Assembly (NCBI RefSeq): GCF_900103325.1 | Contig: NZ_FMXM01000011.1 | Span: forward strand, 124,001 to 188,000 | Length of the DNA stretch: 64,000 nt | Source of the DNA: Mesorhizobium qingshengii | Lineage (GTDB): Bacteria > Pseudomonadota > Alphaproteobacteria > Rhizobiales > Rhizobiaceae | Reading direction: 5' to 3' | In this document: in pieces, positions 61,666 to 64,000 of the stretch | Layout: every line of letters starts with the position of its first letter | How positions within the stretch are numbered: position 1 is the stretch's first letter | Made by a program: the position numbers and the translations under genes | The notes under the pieces: generated by a model | What the model saw: only the letters and a program-made list of their open reading frames with translations | What the model was told of the DNA's origin: nothing | Databases searched by the model: none

Positions 61666-62370
61666 ATGAACTGGCTGCTGGACCTCACTCCCGACGAATG
61701 GAATGCGGTCCGGCTGTCCATCAAGGTGGCAACGGTGGCGATGCTCGCCAGCCTGCCGCCAGGCATAATGATTGCGCTGCTGCTTGCCCGGGCAAAATTC
61801 TGGGGCAAGACGCTGCTCAATGGGCTGGTGCATCTGCCGCTGATTCTGCCGCCGGTGGTGACCGGTTATCTCTTGCTGCTCACCTTCGGCAAACGTGGCC
61901 CGGCCGGCGCCTTCCTGGCCGAGCATTTCGGCATCGTCTTCTCGTTTCGCTGGACAGGTGCCGCTCTCGCTTGCGGCGTCATGGGTTTTCCCCTGATGGT
62001 GCGGGCGATCCGGCTGTCGATCGAGGCGGTGGACCGCAGGATGGAGGCTGCGGCCGGAACGCTCGGCGCCAACCCGCTGTGGGTATTCGCCACCATCACG
62101 CTGCCGCTGATCCTGCCTGGCCTGATCGCCGGCGCCATCCTGTCCTTCGCCAAGGCGATGGGCGAGTTCGGGGCGACGATCACCTTCGTTTCCAACATCC
62201 CCAACGAGACGCAGACTTTGCCGTCGGCGATCTACACCTTCACGCAGGTGCCGGGCGGTGATGAAGGCGCGCTGCGGCTGACGCTGGTCTCCATTGTCAT
62301 CTCGATGGCCGCACTGGTCGCCTCGGAAGTGCTGGCGCGGCGTGTCGGCCGGCGAATGGACATAGAATGA
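61666..62370 (+). CDS. modB: Molybdate ABC transporter permease
   Basis: The 234-residue protein has five membrane spans and the BPD_transp_1 contact loop (EAAAGTLGANPLWVFATITLPLILPGLIAGAIL) typical of ModB. LPLILPPVVTGYLLL is also ModB-like. It follows modA by 26 bases and overlaps modC (ATGA). Confidence 0.95.
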   Translation: MNWLLDLTPDEWNAVRLSIKVATVAMLASLPPGIMIALLLARAKFWGKTLLNGLVHLPLILPPVVTGYLLLLTFGKRGPAGAFLAEHFGIVFSFRWTGAALACGVMGFPLMVRAIRLSIEAVDRRMEAAAGTLGANPLWVFATITLPLILPGLIAGAILSFAKAMGEFGATITFVSNIPNETQTLPSAIYTFTQVPGGDEGALRLTLVSIVISMAALVASEVLARRVGRRMDIE

Positions 62371-63479
62371 CGGTCCTCGTCGACATCAGCCATCGCCTCG
62401 GCGACTTCAGCCTCGACGTTCGCTTCGAGAGCGCAGGGCGCCTGACAGCGCTGTTCGGGCCCTCGGGATCGGGCAAGACGACGCTGATCAACATGATCGC
62501 CGGGCTGATCCGGCCCGGCAAGGGCCGCATCGAGGCCGATGGCCGCGTGCTGGTCGACACCGGCGCGGGCATTTTCGTGCCGAAGCACAAGCGCCGCATC
62601 GGCATGGTGTTCCAGGATGCGCGCCTGTTTCCGCATATGAGCGTGGCCGGCAATCTGCGTTACGGTCGCTGGTTCACGCCGGCGGCGGAGCGCTACGCGG
62701 ACATGGACGCCGTGGTCGAACTGCTCGGCATCGGCCCGCTGCTGGACAGGCGACCGGCAAAGCTGTCGGGCGGCGAGAGACAGCGCGTGGCCATCGGCCG
62801 GGCGCTGCTTGCCAGTCCTCGGCTTCTGCTGATGGACGAGCCACTGGCCTCGCTGGACGAGGCGCGCAAGGCCGAGATCCTGCCCTATATCGAGCGGCTG
62901 CGCGACGAGACAAAGATCCCGATCGTGTATGTGAGCCATTCGGTCGCCGAGGTGGCGCGGCTGGCGAGCGACGTGGTGATGCTGGCGCAAGGCAATGTCA
63001 TCGCCAGCGGACCGACCGAGGCGGTGATGCAAAGGCTCGACCTGTTGCCGGCGGAGGAGCGCGGCGAGGGCGGCGCCGTGCTGGACACCAGGGTGCTGCG
63101 TCACGACGAGACTTTCGGCATGACCGTGCTCGGCTCGGCCGCCGGTGAGATCCGGGTGCCGCGGCTGGGGGCGCCGGCGGGAGCGCCGGTCCGCATCCGC
63201 ATCCGCGCCCGCGACGTGATGATCGCCACCGAACAACCGGCGGGCCTCAGCGCGCTCAACATCCTGCCCGGCACCATTGTTGCGATCAGCCCAGGCGAGG
63301 GGCCGGCGGTCGACGTTAGCATCGACTGCCACGGTGCAATCGTGCTCGCCCGCATCACCGAACAATCGCAGCATGCGCTGAAGCTGCGACTCGGGGGGCA
63401 TGTCTTCGCCGTGATCAAGACGGTGAGCTTCGACCGGGCGAATACCGGCGCCGGCCTGCCCGCCGAGGCGGATGGATGA
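62367..63479 (+). CDS. modC: Molybdate ABC transporter ATP-binding protein
   Basis: The 370-residue protein has Walker A GPSGSGKTT, signature LSGGERQR, Walker B LLLMDEPLAS, and a C-terminal TOBE/Mop domain (about 295-365: SALNILPGTIVAISPGEGPAVDVSIDCHGAIVLARITEQS). The TOBE part is the regulatory molybdate sensor that can block transport. The start overlaps modB by four bases. Confidence 0.95.
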   Translation: MTVLVDISHRLGDFSLDVRFESAGRLTALFGPSGSGKTTLINMIAGLIRPGKGRIEADGRVLVDTGAGIFVPKHKRRIGMVFQDARLFPHMSVAGNLRYGRWFTPAAERYADMDAVVELLGIGPLLDRRPAKLSGGERQRVAIGRALLASPRLLLMDEPLASLDEARKAEILPYIERLRDETKIPIVYVSHSVAEVARLASDVVMLAQGNVIASGPTEAVMQRLDLLPAEERGEGGAVLDTRVLRHDETFGMTVLGSAAGEIRVPRLGAPAGAPVRIRIRARDVMIATEQPAGLSALNILPGTIVAISPGEGPAVDVSIDCHGAIVLARITEQSQHALKLRLGGHVFAVIKTVSFDRANTGAGLPAEADG

Positions 63480-63483
63480 TCAT

Positions 63484-63506
63484 CGCTATGTTTTTTTGGA
63501 ATAGCG
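63484..63506. promoter_or_regulatory. Second ModE-like inverted repeat, before the modE-type gene
   Basis: CGCTAT (63484-63489) and ATAGCG (63501-63506) are exact complements separated by an eleven-base, T-rich spacer. The outer CGxTAT form is the conserved end of ModE sites, though total length is one base short of the 24-base canonical site. It lies between modC and the ModE-like gene and could allow independent control of the regulator. Confidence 0.55.
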
Positions 63507-63560
63507 GTATTGCCGAGGAGCTTCTAGTATGGGGTCGGGCGTGACCGCGGAGGAGCAAGA

Positions 63561-63902
63561 ATGCCGTCGCTGAGCTTGCGGATAAATCTCGATCCCGACG
63601 GGCGCATCGGACCGGGCAAGATCGAGCTGCTGGAGCAGATCGCGGCCTTCGGCTCGATCTCGGCCGCGGCGCGCGGCATGGAGATGTCCTACAAGCACGC
63701 CTGGGACCTGGTCGAGGACATGAACCGGGTGTTCGGCAAGCCGCTGGTCGCGGCGCGGACCGGCGGCCGCAAGGGCGGCGGCGCGCAACTAACGGCGGTC
63801 GGACTGGCGGTGGTCAGCCGTTTCAGGGCCATCGAGCGCGCGGCGGCCTCGGCAGCGGCGACGCATATGGAGGCTCTGCAGGCGGAAATCGATGCGGGCT
63901 GA
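63561..63902 (+). CDS. ModE-like regulator consisting only of the DNA-binding domain
   Basis: The 113-residue protein matches the N-terminal winged helix of ModE (IGPGKIELLEQIAAFGSISAAARGMEMSYKHAWDLVEDMN and GRKGGGAQLTAVG). The two C-terminal TOBE molybdate-binding domains of full ModE are absent. It follows modC and probably regulates the mod operon through the two palindromes described. How it senses molybdate is unclear; the separate Mop protein is a candidate partner. Confidence 0.88.
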   Translation: MPSLSLRINLDPDGRIGPGKIELLEQIAAFGSISAAARGMEMSYKHAWDLVEDMNRVFGKPLVAARTGGRKGGGAQLTAVGLAVVSRFRAIERAAASAAATHMEALQAEIDAG

Positions 63903-63922
63903 GTTACCCAGCGGGAATAGGT

Positions 63923-63948
63923 GAGGGACGACCCGAAGGTCGCCCCTC
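63923..63948. terminator. Hairpin between the ModE-like gene and a convergent gene
   Basis: Eleven-base arms (GAGGGACGACC and GGTCGCCCCTC, one mismatch) enclose CGAA. There is no T-run on the plus strand. It probably serves both converging genes. Confidence 0.6.
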
Positions 63949-63955
63949 ATCAGCA

Positions 63956-64000
63956 TCACTCCGAAAGGGTGAACGGAGCGGTGTATTTGTCGACATTGTC
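63956..64000 (-). CDS. C-terminal end of an unidentified gene, truncated by window edge
   Basis: The minus strand reads DNVDKYTAPFTLSE then TGA. Only 14 residues are visible, so no function can be given. The hairpin just downstream and the absence of a stop up to the edge make a real gene end plausible. Confidence 0.35.
   Translation of the reverse strand, partial: DNVDKYTAPFTLSE

Overview
The window is GC-rich alphaproteobacterial chromosome, most likely Mesorhizobium or a close relative in Phyllobacteriaceae. The best marker is a circularly permuted two-piece tmRNA gene on the minus strand near 58.56-58.88 kb. Its tag frame reads ANDNYAEARLAA, which I recall as the Mesorhizobium loti tag. 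Short intergenic palindromic repeats of Mesorhizobium type, an alphaproteobacterial SspB/DUF4169/RHH cluster and a LOV-HisKA_2 kinase agree with this. No rRNA, tRNA, CRISPR array, insertion sequence or prophage was seen; most of the window looks like core or stable accessory chromosome.

Layout. 0-13.7 kb: a partial DUF2461 gene, azlCD amino-acid exporter, Xaa-Pro aminopeptidase, prmA, a Sco1 copper chaperone, creA, a hexapeptide acyltransferase, a small iron-permease-family protein, an SDR enzyme, a TMEM175-like channel, a MATE exporter, an L,D-transpeptidase and a secreted phytase-esterase-like protein. 14-18.3 kb: a methylamine/betaine-type operon (dimethylglycine/sarcosine dehydrogenase-GcvT fusion, non-pyrrolysine MttB homologue, encapsulated-ferritin-like protein) behind a strong palindromic operator. 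18.4-24.6 kb: a sugar or polyol uptake and catabolic locus (LacI regulator, Gfo/Idh/MocA dehydrogenase, TIM-barrel isomerase, ABC transporter) with paired LacI-type operators.

24.6-32.6 kb holds a surface-polysaccharide locus: a secreted deacetylase-DUF3131 protein, a processive GT2 synthase, a UDP-glucuronate-decarboxylase-like SDR, a nucleotide-sugar 6-dehydrogenase and a GH10 endo-xylanase homologue. Together these suggest synthesis and trimming of a xylose- or N-acetyl-xylosamine-containing polymer. This is the best candidate for an undescribed system here. It is followed by uvrD, which carries an in-frame palindromic insertion.

35.5-47 kb: a membrane PQQ glucose dehydrogenase, small proteins, a dienelactone-hydrolase-like protein, a LOV-domain histidine kinase with its single-domain response regulator, an EamA exporter divergent from an Lrp regulator, a thioesterase, an FAD-linked D-lactate/glycolate-type dehydrogenase and a DyP peroxidase. 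47-58 kb: a giant AsmA protein, an ECF sigma factor with a SnoaL-like tail, a MarR regulator divergent from a CLC channel, the SspB cluster, and a TetR regulator divergent from a Bcr/CflA drug exporter with fully overlapping promoters. 58-64 kb: an AAA ATPase remnant, tmRNA, DUF2853, thyA, and a molybdate locus (mop, modABC, an HTH-only ModE) with two ModE-box-like sites.

Starts were often moved inward from the longest open frame, using Shine-Dalgarno sequences, ATGA/GTGA overlaps and family length. All functions are inferred by reading motifs; no database search was run.
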